DNA of 64,000 nt, taken from contig NZ_CAAJGK010000011.1 in the NCBI RefSeq assembly GCF_900996245.1, positions 186,001-250,000 of the forward strand. The letters run 5' to 3'. This document shows positions 34,987 through 42,286 of this stretch, one piece after another. Position 1 is the stretch's first letter; every line of letters begins with the position of its first letter. The translations under genes and the position numbers were made by a program. Under the pieces are notes generated by a model, which saw nothing but the letters and a program-made list of their open reading frames with translations, had not been told where the DNA came from and made no database searches. The stretch comes from Paraburkholderia sp. BCC1886. Its GTDB lineage: Bacteria; Pseudomonadota; Gammaproteobacteria; Burkholderiales; Burkholderiaceae.

Positions 34987-35667
34987 TTGTTTGCTCGTTT
35001 CTGAGGGTTCGGGTTTTACCGCATCCCGCAAAGCACTGTAGTGAACCAAGGCCAATTCCCTGCTCTGATGGAGAAACAGCAGAACAAGGAGGGCACAGGG
35101 GACCAGCGTCACACAAGACACTGACTCTTACGCACGAGTGTCTCCGAGGAAACACGCGCATGCGCACAGAACCGCAATGCACTGCAGGCTGCGCACTGAG
35201 AGCGGTGGCTCGATCAGTGGCATGTGCCTTGGCACACGCACTTCGCACAACTTCCTGGTGACATCTTCAAAGCCAGGCGTACCGATGAAGGGGACATTGC
35301 GTCAGCCTTCGCAGTCCGTTCTTCCGCCCAAGGAGAACGTTGGCCATAATCGGTGATAGATAGGCGACCGTGACCAAGACGACTTAAACAACGAGAAGGG
35401 TTTCAAGATGGTCCATCAAGGAATGCGTCACTCGCTGTCTCCCGACAGTGATCGCGCCCGCGCGCGGGTGACATACTCTGGCTTCTCGTAACTACCCGGG
35501 ATGCGGTCCCAGTGTCGTCAAGGTTTCGCAGGCCTTTCACCTGGGTGAGGCGACTGGATACGCGGCATTGCACCACGCACCAACCCACTGGGGACTCGAA
35601 CCCCTCATCAGACAGTTTCCAAGCGATGGCTGGCATCGCTCGCATACCATTACGTACAGGGTAATTC
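34987..35667. other. 680-bp interval without a supported gene
   Basis: I see no convincing open reading frame. Several inverted repeats are present, and the right end (35583-35660) holds a tRNA-like element. The left part must contain the promoter of the oxygenase operon, but the TATATNACG motif is absent. Confidence 0.6.
35583..35660 (-). tRNA. Degenerate tRNA-like element
   Basis: On the minus strand a T-arm GGGG-TTCGAGT-CCCC (35590-35604) is preceded by a stem GCGAT/ATCGC with a 7-nt loop GCCAGCC, which lacks U33, and by a D-arm-like GTAATGGTAT. Acceptor strands pair poorly and no CCA is encoded. It is best read as a decayed tRNA or a tRNA mimic. Confidence 0.35.
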
Positions 35668-35856
35668 TTACTGCAACAGTCGCATTACTTCGCGCAGGCG
35701 TTCGTAGGTCAGCCCCGCGTTCGCTCGCGCGGTGCCCGGCGGACAAAGCAACAGGTAATCCGTCCAGGCGGAGGCGGCTGCATCGAGCGAACGCTGTGCG
35801 CGCACGCGCGCCATCTCGATGGCGTCTTCTTCGCTCAGAAAGTTGTCGTGAACCAT
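35668..35856 (-). CDS. Small 62-residue protein
   Basis: ATG 35856 has GAG at 7 nt. The product is helical and soluble (MVHDNFLSEEDAIEMARVRA start; ends in LRLLQ-like helix). It follows the membrane-protein gene by 14 bp. No family recognised. Confidence 0.6.
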   Translation of the reverse strand: MVHDNFLSEEDAIEMARVRAQRSLDAAASAWTDYLLLCPPGTARANAGLTYERLREVMRLLQ

Positions 35857-35870
35857 GGTGGTCTCGATAG

Positions 35871-36311
35871 TTATCGGGGTGCGTGAGGTCCCGGTGCACC
35901 ATCTCCATCGCTACCGTCGCCATCCCCATCGCCGCCGGCGCCAGGGTCAGGTGCAGGGGGTGGAGGCGCAACAGCGGGAACATTCGGGAACGGCGCTTCT
36001 GCGTTCTGCTTCAGTCGCACGCCCGCGGCCGCCGCGATCATCTGGACGGCGAGGGCGCTTGCCCCGGTCGCAAAACCCATCTGATTGAAGACGTGGTGAA
36101 CGTGCGTATCCCAGATCGACATCCAGAGAAACGCCAAGCCGTAAAGCAGGATGAGCGCATACACTAGCCGGGCCGGGTCGAAGTCGCCATTCCAGTTGGT
36201 AAAGCAGTCGGTACAGACTTTCCAGATGGTGTGTCGAATGCGTTTGAGCGTAATGATGGCTTTGGTCTTTCGCCAAAGCCGCTTTTGCCATGAGATGGGC
36301 TTTTGCGTCAT
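35871..36311 (-). CDS. 146-residue membrane protein, holin candidate
   Basis: ATG 36311. A basic N-terminus (about 1-45) is followed by two hydrophobic helices: 'LVYALILLYGLAFLWMSIW' near 50-68 and 'GASALAVQMIAAAAGVRL' near 83-100. The C-terminal 40 residues are Pro/Gly/Asp-rich. Two membrane helices and a hydrophilic tail fit a class II holin, but no endolysin is adjacent. Other inner-membrane roles are equally possible. Confidence 0.65.
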   Translation of the reverse strand: MTQKPISWQKRLWRKTKAIITLKRIRHTIWKVCTDCFTNWNGDFDPARLVYALILLYGLAFLWMSIWDTHVHHVFNQMGFATGASALAVQMIAAAAGVRLKQNAEAPFPNVPAVAPPPPAPDPGAGGDGDGDGSDGDGAPGPHAPR

Positions 36312-36371
36312 AGGGGGTCCCCGTAGATAACGTGTTGCACAGGATTGCCACCCGGACTGCGAGGAACAAAA

Positions 36372-36396
36372 AAAAAGAGGGATCCTCTCCTCTTTT
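36372..36396 (-). terminator. Short hairpin with T-rich tail
   Basis: AAAAGAGGAGAGGATCCCTCTTTTTTTTT on the minus strand is too long to be quoted as one helix; the stem is GAGGG/CCCTC-like with nine T residues after it. It follows the 52-residue gene by about 15 bp. Confidence 0.55.
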
Positions 36397-36408
36397 GTGC
36401 CTGATCAC

Positions 36409-36567
36409 TCAGGCGCCAGCGTCGATACTATCGATCAGGTTCGTGGCCGTAAGACGCTCGCGATCACTCATCGTCATGGCGATCTCACGCATCTGGCGAA
36501 ATAGCCCATAAGCCTGTTCCCGCAGCTCATGGATCTGATCCATCTTTTTCTGATCGTCGTCGTTCAC
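36409..36567 (-). CDS. Small 52-residue acidic protein
   Basis: GTG 36567 overlaps the upstream stop as GTGA. The product begins MNDDDQKKMDQIHELREQAY and is entirely helical, charged and without Cys. It is part of a run of coupled small genes down to 37051. Function unknown. Confidence 0.6.
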   Translation of the reverse strand: MNDDDQKKMDQIHELREQAYGLFRQMREIAMTMSDRERLTATNLIDSIDAGA

Positions 36568-36749
36568 GAGTGGGTACCCTGTTCTGCAGCGAGTCGCCGA
36601 CGGGCTTCGTCGGAGATGCTGACGGTGTAATCGAGGCCGGGCGTGCGGGGTGCTTCAACGACCGCCTTGAATCGCCCCATCTCCTGGCAATTCAACTGGC
36701 GGGACGTCTGCCAACAAAGTGGCACGATAGGGGTGATCGGTGTTGTCAT
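36564..36749 (-). CDS. Small 61-residue protein
   Basis: ATG 36749 overlaps the upstream stop (ATGA), and its own stop overlaps the next start. The product has 'TPGLDYTVSISDEARRRLA' near the end. No family recognised. Confidence 0.6.
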   Translation of the reverse strand: MTTPITPIVPLCWQTSRQLNCQEMGRFKAVVEAPRTPGLDYTVSISDEARRRLAAEQGTHS

Positions 36750-37051
36750 GCGGTCATGGGTTCCAGTACGGGATCCGGCAGGAGATGCAGCTTTGAGGGG
36801 CGTTCATCGCCGGTGAACTTGTTGAACAACCCCTCCCAGAAAAACTCACTGAACCCAGGCTCTGCGAGGCGCACGACGCCACTACCCAGATCGACATAGG
36901 CGCAGGAGCGATGCATCAACTGCGGCTCGCCACCGCGGCGGGAATACCGCGTGAACTTGTTGTAGGCATTCGCCAGTCCCACGCCGAGCGTGATTGCGGA
37001 AGGCGCTATGAAGCAGAGCGCGATGACCATCAGCGAAAAGTTGGTATGCAT
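36746..37051 (-). CDS. 101-residue protein with N-terminal membrane helix
   Basis: ATG 37051 was chosen over an upstream start lacking a ribosome site. Residues 4-28 are hydrophobic (SLMVIALCFIAPSAITLGVG), so the protein is either membrane-anchored or exported. The remainder is soluble with Tyr, Arg and Phe. It is the first gene of a coupled trio. Function unknown. Confidence 0.65.
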   Translation of the reverse strand: MHTNFSLMVIALCFIAPSAITLGVGLANAYNKFTRYSRRGGEPQLMHRSCAYVDLGSGVVRLAEPGFSEFFWEGLFNKFTGDERPSKLHLLPDPVLEPMTA

Positions 37052-37073
37052 GAGATAGCTCGGTGAAGTAGAA

Positions 37074-37100
37074 AAATAAAAGGACACCCGAAGGTGTCCT
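37074..37100 (-). terminator. Rho-independent terminator
   Basis: GGACACC TTCG GGTGTCC followed by TTTTATTTTTC on the minus strand, about 35 bp after the 32-residue gene. Confidence 0.8.
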
Positions 37101-37131
37101 GAATAGTTGGGGCGCAAAACGACAGGCGGTG

Positions 37132-37230
37132 CTACTTGCGACTGACCTTTTCGTCAAAGACAGCCTTGAGCGTCAGGCCAAAGAGAAAGCCCATGCCGAC
37201 GTATCCTGCGGCCTTTAAAAATCTGTCCAT
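37132..37230 (-). CDS. 32-residue membrane peptide
   Basis: ATG 37230 has a strong GGAG at 5 nt. The product (starting MDRFLKAAGYVGMGFLFGLT) is one hydrophobic helix with a charged tail DEKVSRK. It starts 2 bp after the stop of the 50-residue gene. Such tiny membrane peptides are common in phage early regions and often act on host membrane proteins, but no role can be assigned. Confidence 0.6.
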   Translation of the reverse strand: MDRFLKAAGYVGMGFLFGLTLKAVFDEKVSRK

Positions 37231-37232
37231 GG

Positions 37233-37385
37233 TTACTCCTTAGCGGGTTGGGTGGGTTCAGCGGGCTTGGCTTCCTTGCCGACCTTCAGGGCAATCGGCA
37301 AGGCGATGGCGAGCGCTACGCCCGCGGCGAAGAGACACATGGCAGCGCCGTTGCTGAGCGGTGCGGTGTCTTCGGATTCGTACAT
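37233..37385 (-). CDS. 50-residue membrane peptide
   Basis: ATG 37385 has AGGA at 6 nt. The hydrophobic helix AAMCLFAAGVALAIALPIAL spans about 14-33, followed by a Lys/Glu/Pro-rich tail. It lies in a run of four small genes (37132-37998) with similar ribosome sites. Function unknown. Confidence 0.6.
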   Translation of the reverse strand: MYESEDTAPLSNGAAMCLFAAGVALAIALPIALKVGKEAKPAEPTQPAKE

Positions 37386-37400
37386 GGTGATGTCCTCGAT

Positions 37401-37724
37401 TTAGAGCGTGACCAACATGGCGCTGAGTTGGTCGATGCGATGGTGATACTCAACCACGCGTTGGTAATCCTCGTGATCGTTCGGTGCGAAGGCGAGCGCC
37501 ATCGCGTCGTTCCACAAACGCGTACCGGCAAACTTATCGAGCAGGGCGTGGAGTTCGTTCAGGACGAGTTCTGCTTCGTCCATTGCCTTCTTGGTGTGCT
37601 CCGCACGATCGAGTCGTTGCTGGAGTGATAGTGGTCCGACCGGCTTGGCCTGCTCGTCAAACTTCTCAAGCGTGGCGCGTGCGATGTGAACAGTGCGAAG
37701 CAGTGCGTGGTGTTGGTTGTGCAT
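37401..37724 (-). CDS. 107-residue helical protein
   Basis: ATG 37724 has AGGA at 4-5 nt. The product is rich in Leu, His, Ala and Glu and is predicted to be almost all alpha-helix, with coiled-coil character. No motif recognised. Confidence 0.7.
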   Translation of the reverse strand: MHNQHHALLRTVHIARATLEKFDEQAKPVGPLSLQQRLDRAEHTKKAMDEAELVLNELHALLDKFAGTRLWNDAMALAFAPNDHEDYQRVVEYHHRIDQLSAMLVTL

Positions 37725-37830
37725 GATGTCCTCAGGGAGTCAGTTGCGTACCGTTTGGAGAGCCCGCGCGGCGAAAACGGGTTCTCCGAACGGCACACGG
37801 GGCGGATGCCCCACGTGTCGCCGGATGGCC

Positions 37831-37998
37831 TTAGGCTGCTGCCGAGCTGGAGGCACCCGTGGCTTGCGCTGCGGTCTTCTCGACCGCTTCCTGCTCGCGC
37901 TTGTTCAGGTACTTCTCGATCGCGACGACCGCCTTGTAGCCAGCGTAGAGACCGACGACGGTGCCAGCTGCGGATGCTGCAGACTTGAAGAATTGCAT
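37831..37998 (-). CDS. 55-residue membrane peptide
   Basis: ATG 37998 has GGAAA at 5 nt. The N-terminal 25 residues are hydrophobic (FFKSAASAAGTVVGLYAGY), followed by a Glu/Lys coiled part and an Ala/Ser tail. About 100 bp without a gene separate it from the 107-residue gene. Confidence 0.6.
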   Translation of the reverse strand: MQFFKSAASAAGTVVGLYAGYKAVVAIEKYLNKREQEAVEKTAAQATGASSSAAA

Positions 37999-38054
37999 GA
38001 TGTTTCCTTGTGATGAAATTGGATGGATGACTTACTGCGACAGGGTGTTGGCAA

Positions 38055-38516
38055 TCAAGCGGCTTGCTGCTCGCTTTGCTTCTGCGCGTTTTGCGCTTCA
38101 GCGCTCAGGCGCGCTTCTTCTTCACGTGCTGCATCGAGCAGGGCTTGTGCGGAACGGACACCTTCCTCCAGGGCTTCACGACATTCACGTGCTGCCTCGG
38201 CGGCCGTCTTCGGCGCTGCAGGTGCGGCTGCTGCTTGGGGTGCCGCTGGCTGAGCAGCGCTCGGCGTAGCGGTTTGGGGTTGTGTGGCTTCGGCTGCCGG
38301 CGTGGTGGCCGGTGCTGCAGCCTCGGTCTTGGCTTCGCCCTTACGGGTCGAGACGTAGACCGCCGCGCCAGCGCCAACTACGACGAGACCGAGGCCGGCG
38401 GCAATCAGCATTTCGTTGTTGGTCATGAAGGGGCTCTTGGTGCTGCCGGTTTCAGCAATCGTGTCAGCGTTGTTTTGCGCTGCGTCGAGGGCCATCGAGA
38501 ACAGGGACTTGAACAT
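38055..38516 (-). CDS. 153-residue membrane-anchored Ala/Pro-rich protein
   Basis: ATG 38516 has GGAG at 8 nt and follows the promoter-like motif at 38585 by 69 bp. A membrane helix (LIAAGLGLVVVGAGAAVYV) spans about 37-55. Then comes a 50-residue Ala/Pro/Thr/Gln-rich linker and a C-terminal helix rich in Glu, Ala and Gln with coiled-coil character. The layout (short N-terminus, one helix, extended linker, coiled coil) recalls i-spanins, but no partner lipoprotein is adjacent. Confidence 0.65.
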   Translation of the reverse strand: MFKSLFSMALDAAQNNADTIAETGSTKSPFMTNNEMLIAAGLGLVVVGAGAAVYVSTRKGEAKTEAAAPATTPAAEATQPQTATPSAAQPAAPQAAAAPAAPKTAAEAARECREALEEGVRSAQALLDAAREEEARLSAEAQNAQKQSEQQAA

Positions 38517-38584
38517 GGTGTTGCTCCTAAAAGGTCGTAGATAAGTGGGTTAATCAATTCCATTCGTGGTCTTGATTCAGCGTG

Positions 38585-38603
38585 GTCATATAGGTCTGTC
38601 TTT
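38585..38603 (-). promoter_or_regulatory. Putative phage promoter (AGACCTATATGACC)
   Basis: Minus strand AAAAAGACAGACCTATATGACC, 69 bp upstream of the 153-residue gene and just after a TTTATGCC terminator. It is one of six copies of the motif. Confidence 0.6.
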
Positions 38604-38633
38604 TTTTAGAATCGTGGTTTGGGCGGGGCAGAC

Positions 38634-38663
38634 GGCATAAAGGCCAGAGCTTTCGCCCTGGCC
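38634..38663 (-). terminator. Hairpin with TTTATGCC tail after kptA
   Basis: GGCCAGGGC GAAA GCTCTGGCC (one mismatch) followed by TTTATGCCGTC on the minus strand, 5 bp after the KptA stop. Confidence 0.8.
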
Positions 38664-38668
38664 TAGGT

Positions 38669-39277
38669 TCACGCAGAGGTGTGGGTGCCGTTTGCTTGCG
38701 CGTTGATCCGCTCGGCGATCTCGTGGTTGGAGACGAAGTGTCCTACCGGGACCTGGTCGACCAACCAGACGTTGTTGTCGGACAGGTAGAAGACGAAGCC
38801 ATTCTTCGCCATGGTGAGCGCATCGATAATGAGCACCACCGGCTTGCCGTGTCGCGCACCGACACTCTTGGCGGTGTCGAACGTCTCCGACAGATGCACG
38901 TGATGTCGACCGGCAGGCTTGATCCCTTCCTTGCGGATCGAGTCCATGAAGCGTTCCGCGGTCCCGTGATAGAGATACTCGGGCGGCAACTTCACCGCAT
39001 AAGTCATCTCGACGGTCTGGGTCGAATGACCCTGATTTGCCCGAACGCGTAAGCCGTCTTCGGAGATGGCGTATCGCTGCTTGTCGCAGGTAGCAACCAC
39101 GTGGTCCAGTTCCAGTCGTGTGAAGCCCTGCCCATCGAAATGGGCCTTTTCGATCAGCGTACCGATATCGGTCCATCCCTCCGAATCCAGCGTAATGCCG
39201 AGGTATTCGGGTTTGTGCCGCAGCACAAAGCTCAGCAGCTTGCTGACCTGTACTGCCCGCTTCTTGTCCATGTCCAT
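38669..39277 (-). CDS. kptA: RNA 2'-phosphotransferase (Tpt1/KptA family)
   Basis: ATG 39277 has GGAG at 6 nt. The 202-residue protein matches the family over its whole length: 'VSKLLSFVLRHKPEYLGI' with Arg20-His21, 'DSEGWTDIGTLI', 'RVRANQGHS' with Arg79, 'YLYHGTAERF', and 'GRHHVHLSE' with Arg124. These are the Arg-His-Arg-Arg tetrad residues. Tpt1 removes an internal 2'-phosphate from RNA using NAD+ and releases ADP-ribose phosphate and nicotinamide. In phages it may repair RNA or handle 2'-phosphate left by host ligation. Nicotinamide released could be recycled by the NAMPT at 62194. Confidence 0.92.
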   Translation of the reverse strand: MDMDKKRAVQVSKLLSFVLRHKPEYLGITLDSEGWTDIGTLIEKAHFDGQGFTRLELDHVVATCDKQRYAISEDGLRVRANQGHSTQTVEMTYAVKLPPEYLYHGTAERFMDSIRKEGIKPAGRHHVHLSETFDTAKSVGARHGKPVVLIIDALTMAKNGFVFYLSDNNVWLVDQVPVGHFVSNHEIAERINAQANGTHTSA

Positions 39278-39317
39278 GCTCACCTCCCAGTGGTTGACAT
39301 AGGGTGGAGCGGTCACG

Positions 39318-39716
39318 TTAATTAAAACCGAACGTCGGGGTATAGGGAGCGGCCGGTGGGAAGGCGTGTCGGGAGTTGGACAGCTCGCCCGCAAAACGGA
39401 TGTTGCCCGCACTGCCAATGACTAGATCCAGTCGCACGTATTCGGGCTGGTAATAGTCGGTGCTGAGCATGCCGGAGGGGCCCGCGATGACGGCCAGCTC
39501 CCCGGCGTTGTTGTTCCAGAAGTAATAGAAAGTGAGTGCTGTGCCTGTCGGCAAGCTCAAGGCATTGGCGTAGACGACGAAGCGCTGATACGCCTCGTCG
39601 ATATGTTCCCCGTTTGACGTCGCCGGGCCGGCATAAGTGGCAATCTGGGCTTCGAGATCGGCCGGTGTAACGGCGACAAGCGTCGCGCTCTGGACATACT
39701 GCAAGATGCCATTCAT
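39318..39716 (-). CDS. Unrecognised 132-residue protein
   Basis: ATG 39716 has AAGGGA at 7 nt; an upstream start lacks one. The product is rich in Ala, Tyr and Thr with a helical first half ('DLEAQIATYAGPATSNGEHI') and a beta-rich second half, similar in style to the 120-residue protein at 28388. A virion or assembly protein is possible. Function unknown. Confidence 0.65.
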   Translation of the reverse strand: MNGILQYVQSATLVAVTPADLEAQIATYAGPATSNGEHIDEAYQRFVVYANALSLPTGTALTFYYFWNNNAGELAVIAGPSGMLSTDYYQPEYVRLDLVIGSAGNIRFAGELSNSRHAFPPAAPYTPTFGFN

Positions 39717-39756
39717 CGTGAATTCCCTTGGATGGTGATGATCCAAAGGATTTCGG

Positions 39757-39788
39757 GCAAAAAAAGAGGCACCCATAGGCGCCTCGTT
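39757..39788 (-). terminator. Terminator of the MazEF unit
   Basis: GAGGCGCC TATG GGTGCCTC followed by seven T residues on the minus strand, about 20 bp after the MazF stop. Confidence 0.8.
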
Positions 39789-39805
39789 TCATTGTGGATT
39801 CCTAA

Positions 39806-40129
39806 TTAATGCAGACCCAGAAAATGGCGCAGTCGGATATCAACCTGCTGCATGTGCTGGGGCGCCAGCTCACCGAACGCCTTGCCGACTTTTTCGACCA
39901 CCAGCGTGAAGATCTTGTCGATCTGGACCTGAGAGTATTTCTCCAACCCGTTTGTCGGTGTCGGCTCGACGTCCACGCGAAGGAGCGGCAACTCCGCCAG
40001 GTGGCTCGTCACGAGTAACACGACCATCGACGGATGTGAGGTGTGGAGATCCGACTGCACCACCAGGGCGGGTCGAGCTTTACCGAAGTCACCCTGAAGG
40101 GCGACGGTCACGAGGCTGCCGCGTTTCAT
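39806..40129 (-). CDS. mazF: MazF/PemK-like toxin
   Basis: The 107-residue protein begins MKRGSLVTVALQGDFGKARP followed by ALVVQSD, the PemK/MazF signature (RGxxV...G..GK.RPALVVQ). 'SQVQIDKIFTL' matches the family's second conserved block. It is predicted to be an mRNA-cleaving endoribonuclease. ATG 40129 overlaps the antitoxin stop (ATGA), giving antitoxin-first order. Its own terminator follows. Confidence 0.88.
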   Translation of the reverse strand: MKRGSLVTVALQGDFGKARPALVVQSDLHTSHPSMVVLLVTSHLAELPLLRVDVEPTPTNGLEKYSQVQIDKIFTLVVEKVGKAFGELAPQHMQQVDIRLRHFLGLH

Positions 40130-40365
40130 TCTTCTTCATCTCCCCAGTGATGCTTGTAAAGCTCCTCCAAGAATTCCATTTCTTCTGGATCCTTTCTGTG
40201 CAGCTGACAGGCGAGTTCGCTTTGCCGCCGCGCTTCCTCGGCAAACCCGGGTGCGTCTGGATCGAGCACGTAGGCGACGACCTTCTTGTAACCGGCCGCC
40301 GTCAGTTCGTCATCAGTCATGTCACGCCCGTCGATCTGCGGGCGCTTGGCTAGAGTGGATGCCAT
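40126..40365 (-). CDS. mazE: MazE-like antitoxin (DUF3018 type)
   Basis: ATG 40365 has AGGAG at 8 nt. The 79-residue product has 'RPQIDGRD' and 'PGFAEEARRQSELA' followed by an acidic C-terminus (DPEEMEFLEELYKHHWGDEEE-like, highly Glu-rich). 'PGFAEEARRQ' is the hallmark of the DUF3018 antitoxins paired with MazF. The N-terminal half should bind DNA for autoregulation, and the acidic tail the toxin. Confidence 0.85.
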   Translation of the reverse strand: MASTLAKRPQIDGRDMTDDELTAAGYKKVVAYVLDPDAPGFAEEARRQSELACQLHRKDPEEMEFLEELYKHHWGDEEE

Positions 40366-40392
40366 GTTGGCTATCTCCTTGCGTACGGAGTC

Positions 40393-40398
40393 ATTATA
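40393..40398 (-). promoter_or_regulatory. Host-like -10 box (TATAAT) of MazEF
   Basis: Perfect TATAAT on the minus strand, 28 bp upstream of the antitoxin start; the -35 region is poor (GTCTGA at 16 bp). It differs from the phage-type TATATNACG promoters. Confidence 0.55.
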
Positions 40399-40414
40399 GT
40401 CCGGCGTAGTAGGG

Positions 40415-40828
40415 TCAGACCGTCTGAAGCAGCTGGGCCTTCATCAGGCGGATTTCGTCAGCGATGTACTGACTCGTATTACCATCGCGACCGCTCTCGA
40501 AGTAGACGGCAAGTTCCTCTAGTACCTGGTTACGTGTCTCATGGCGCTGTAGCTGGGCCTTCTGGATATCCCGCAGGGCGATGACTGCCGCCATCTGTAC
40601 GCTGGTCTGCGCAGCATTCCGGCCCTTGGTGGGATCGAAATACTGCGTGACACCCCGTGGCACGGGCATGCCTTGGAGAAATTCGCGCCAGCACCGCTGG
40701 AGCGCCTGGTCGCCATACGGGAACGAGAAGGTCTTCGCGAGGCGGGTCAGTTCGGCTTCAGAGAGCTTGTCCGGCACCACCGTGTACATCGAGGGATCGA
40801 TTTGTAGAGTAAGGAGACCGTCAGACAT
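40415..40828 (-). CDS. Unrecognised 137-residue protein
   Basis: ATG 40828 has GGAG at 7 nt and overlaps the upstream gene by 8 bp. The helical, Gln/Glu-rich product ('IALRDIQKAQLQRHETRNQV') has no recognised motif. It sits upstream of the MazEF promoter. Confidence 0.65.
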   Translation of the reverse strand: MSDGLLTLQIDPSMYTVVPDKLSEAELTRLAKTFSFPYGDQALQRCWREFLQGMPVPRGVTQYFDPTKGRNAAQTSVQMAAVIALRDIQKAQLQRHETRNQVLEELAVYFESGRDGNTSQYIADEIRLMKAQLLQTV

Positions 40829-41195
40829 CTCCGCGCTCCTCAAAATTGGAATAGCTGTCGATCACAACCACCGACACGTCCTTCGGCAGGTCCTTAAATC
40901 GTTCAGCCCACACTCTCGGATCAGGGAGCGCTGACCTCGGCGCAGGGTGGATCGACTCTACAGCTTTCGGGACACCGCCCAGTCGCACACCGAACACATT
41001 ACCGCGATGCCAGCCCCGTTCCATGAAGTCACTGAAGCCGGTGTACGGGCGAATCGGAGTGAGCGGTGCCCAGGATGAAATAGAAGGCTCACGCAGCTGA
41101 CGTGAGATAAGCAAATACTTGCCGGGATGCTTCAGACGGTATTGCTGGCGCATCCGATTAAAACGAATGCGGGTTTTGGTTTCTTTGCTGAGCAT
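40821..41195 (-). CDS. Unrecognised 124-residue basic protein
   Basis: ATG 41195 has GGAG at 7 nt. The N-terminal 40 residues are strongly basic (KTRIRFNRMRQQYRLKHPGK), suggesting nucleic-acid contact. The rest is Pro/Arg-rich and ends in an acidic tail. No family recognised. Confidence 0.65.
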   Translation of the reverse strand: MLSKETKTRIRFNRMRQQYRLKHPGKYLLISRQLREPSISSWAPLTPIRPYTGFSDFMERGWHRGNVFGVRLGGVPKAVESIHPAPRSALPDPRVWAERFKDLPKDVSVVVIDSYSNFEERGDV

Positions 41196-41246
41196 GAGCG
41201 TTCTCCAAGGAAGGGGACCGGGGAGGGCCTGCTTCCGTAGGGTTGG

Positions 41247-41684
41247 TTATACCCAGTTCGACACAGCCAGTGCTGCATTGATGGGTTTCTGGTTCGTGGT
41301 GCTTTTCAGCACGCGGTCGGGTGGTGTGCCATCTGCTGCTTTCATTTGCGGCTCGAGCGAATCCGGATCGTTCTGTCGCAGATGCTTCAGGTCGGCCGAA
41401 ATGGTCGAATCATTCACGCCGATGAGTTCGGCAATCTCCGAAGCCTTGAACCCGGACTTGTACATCTGGGCCACCAGCCGGCGTCGGATACTGGAGTCGA
41501 GGTAGTGGTGATAAATCGGCGATTCATCCAGAAACCAACGGCGCTCAATAATGCCATTAATCTCGGCGGTAATGAGCGTAAAACCATCGAAGTGCGACAT
41601 CTGCACACGGCCCCGATAAGGCGGTTTGCAGGCGAGCGCATTCTGGGAGGCCTCGACGTAGTGCTGCAAAAGGGGCGTCAGCAT
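41247..41684 (-). CDS. DNA-binding protein with resolvase-like helix-turn-helix
   Basis: The 145-residue protein has a clear helix-turn-helix near 80-105: 'YKSGFKASEIAELIGVNDST' then ISADLKHLRQ, of the type seen in small regulators. A beta-rich N-terminal domain precedes it. ATG 41684 has no ribosome site, and a TATATCACG motif lies 105 bp upstream. It may regulate this operon or the neighbouring toxin-antitoxin unit. Confidence 0.75.
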   Translation of the reverse strand: MLTPLLQHYVEASQNALACKPPYRGRVQMSHFDGFTLITAEINGIIERRWFLDESPIYHHYLDSSIRRRLVAQMYKSGFKASEIAELIGVNDSTISADLKHLRQNDPDSLEPQMKAADGTPPDRVLKSTTNQKPINAALAVSNWV

Positions 41685-41788
41685 AGCGGTATATTCAGTG
41701 GAAGGTTATGCGTAGGAAGTCATCGGATTGCGCTGGTCAATCAGAATTACCCAGTCACGCGAAAGGCACGCGATTAAGTGCTCACCTT

Positions 41789-41812
41789 CGTGATATACGG
41801 CTGAAATAATCT
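41789..41812 (-). promoter_or_regulatory. Putative phage promoter (CAGCCGTATATCACG)
   Basis: Minus strand ATTATTTCAGCCGTATATCACG, 105 bp upstream of the helix-turn-helix gene and directly after a TTTATGCC terminator. One of six copies. Confidence 0.65.
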
Positions 41813-41815
41813 AAC

Positions 41816-41853
41816 GGCATAAACAGAGAGACGACCCCCTGGCCGTCTCTCTG
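41816..41853 (-). terminator. Hairpin with TTTATGCC tail
   Basis: CAGAGAGACG / CGTCTCTCTG with a 10-nt loop, followed by TTTATGCCGTTAG on the minus strand. It lies 25 bp after the 69-residue gene and just before the promoter-like motif. Confidence 0.8.
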
Positions 41854-41877
41854 TCTTAATACGCGGATGCACGTGGG

Positions 41878-42087
41878 TTAAACGCCGTTTCTTATTTTCG
41901 CTACGTCGACGCCGGCGGCAGCGGCATGAACGCTCGAGACCGGAATCGGTGCAGCCACCGGTATCGACGAGAGCACGTTTCCATCAGCCTCACGAATTAC
42001 CCGCTGGGCAAACAGGAAATGCTTGCCGTATCGGGCGACGCCCAAGGCGCCTGCAATGACGAACAACGCCATCAGTGATTGCCACAT
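41878..42087 (-). CDS. 69-residue membrane protein
   Basis: ATG 42087 follows a perfect GGAGG at 5 nt. The N-terminal helix 'SLMALFVIAGALGVARY' is hydrophobic; the rest is rich in Val, Pro and Ala. Likely inner-membrane. It is divergent from the YfjJ-like gene. Confidence 0.65.
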   Translation of the reverse strand: MWQSLMALFVIAGALGVARYGKHFLFAQRVIREADGNVLSSIPVAAPIPVSSVHAAAAGVDVAKIRNGV

Positions 42088-42286
42088 GGTTCCCTCCGTG
42101 GGGTCAGACGCAGGCCCGGCCTGCATAGGATGACCGCTTCCCGGAAAGTCAAAACCGCACCGTCTTGGCTCGACGCTATTCCTACGACGAAAAAGAACTA
42201 ACTCGACGGCCGCTAGGAACTAATTGTTGGCCGAAACTGCGGTAGAATCGGCAGCCTTTACGTGAGACCCAAGTCGTGAGGCAGTT

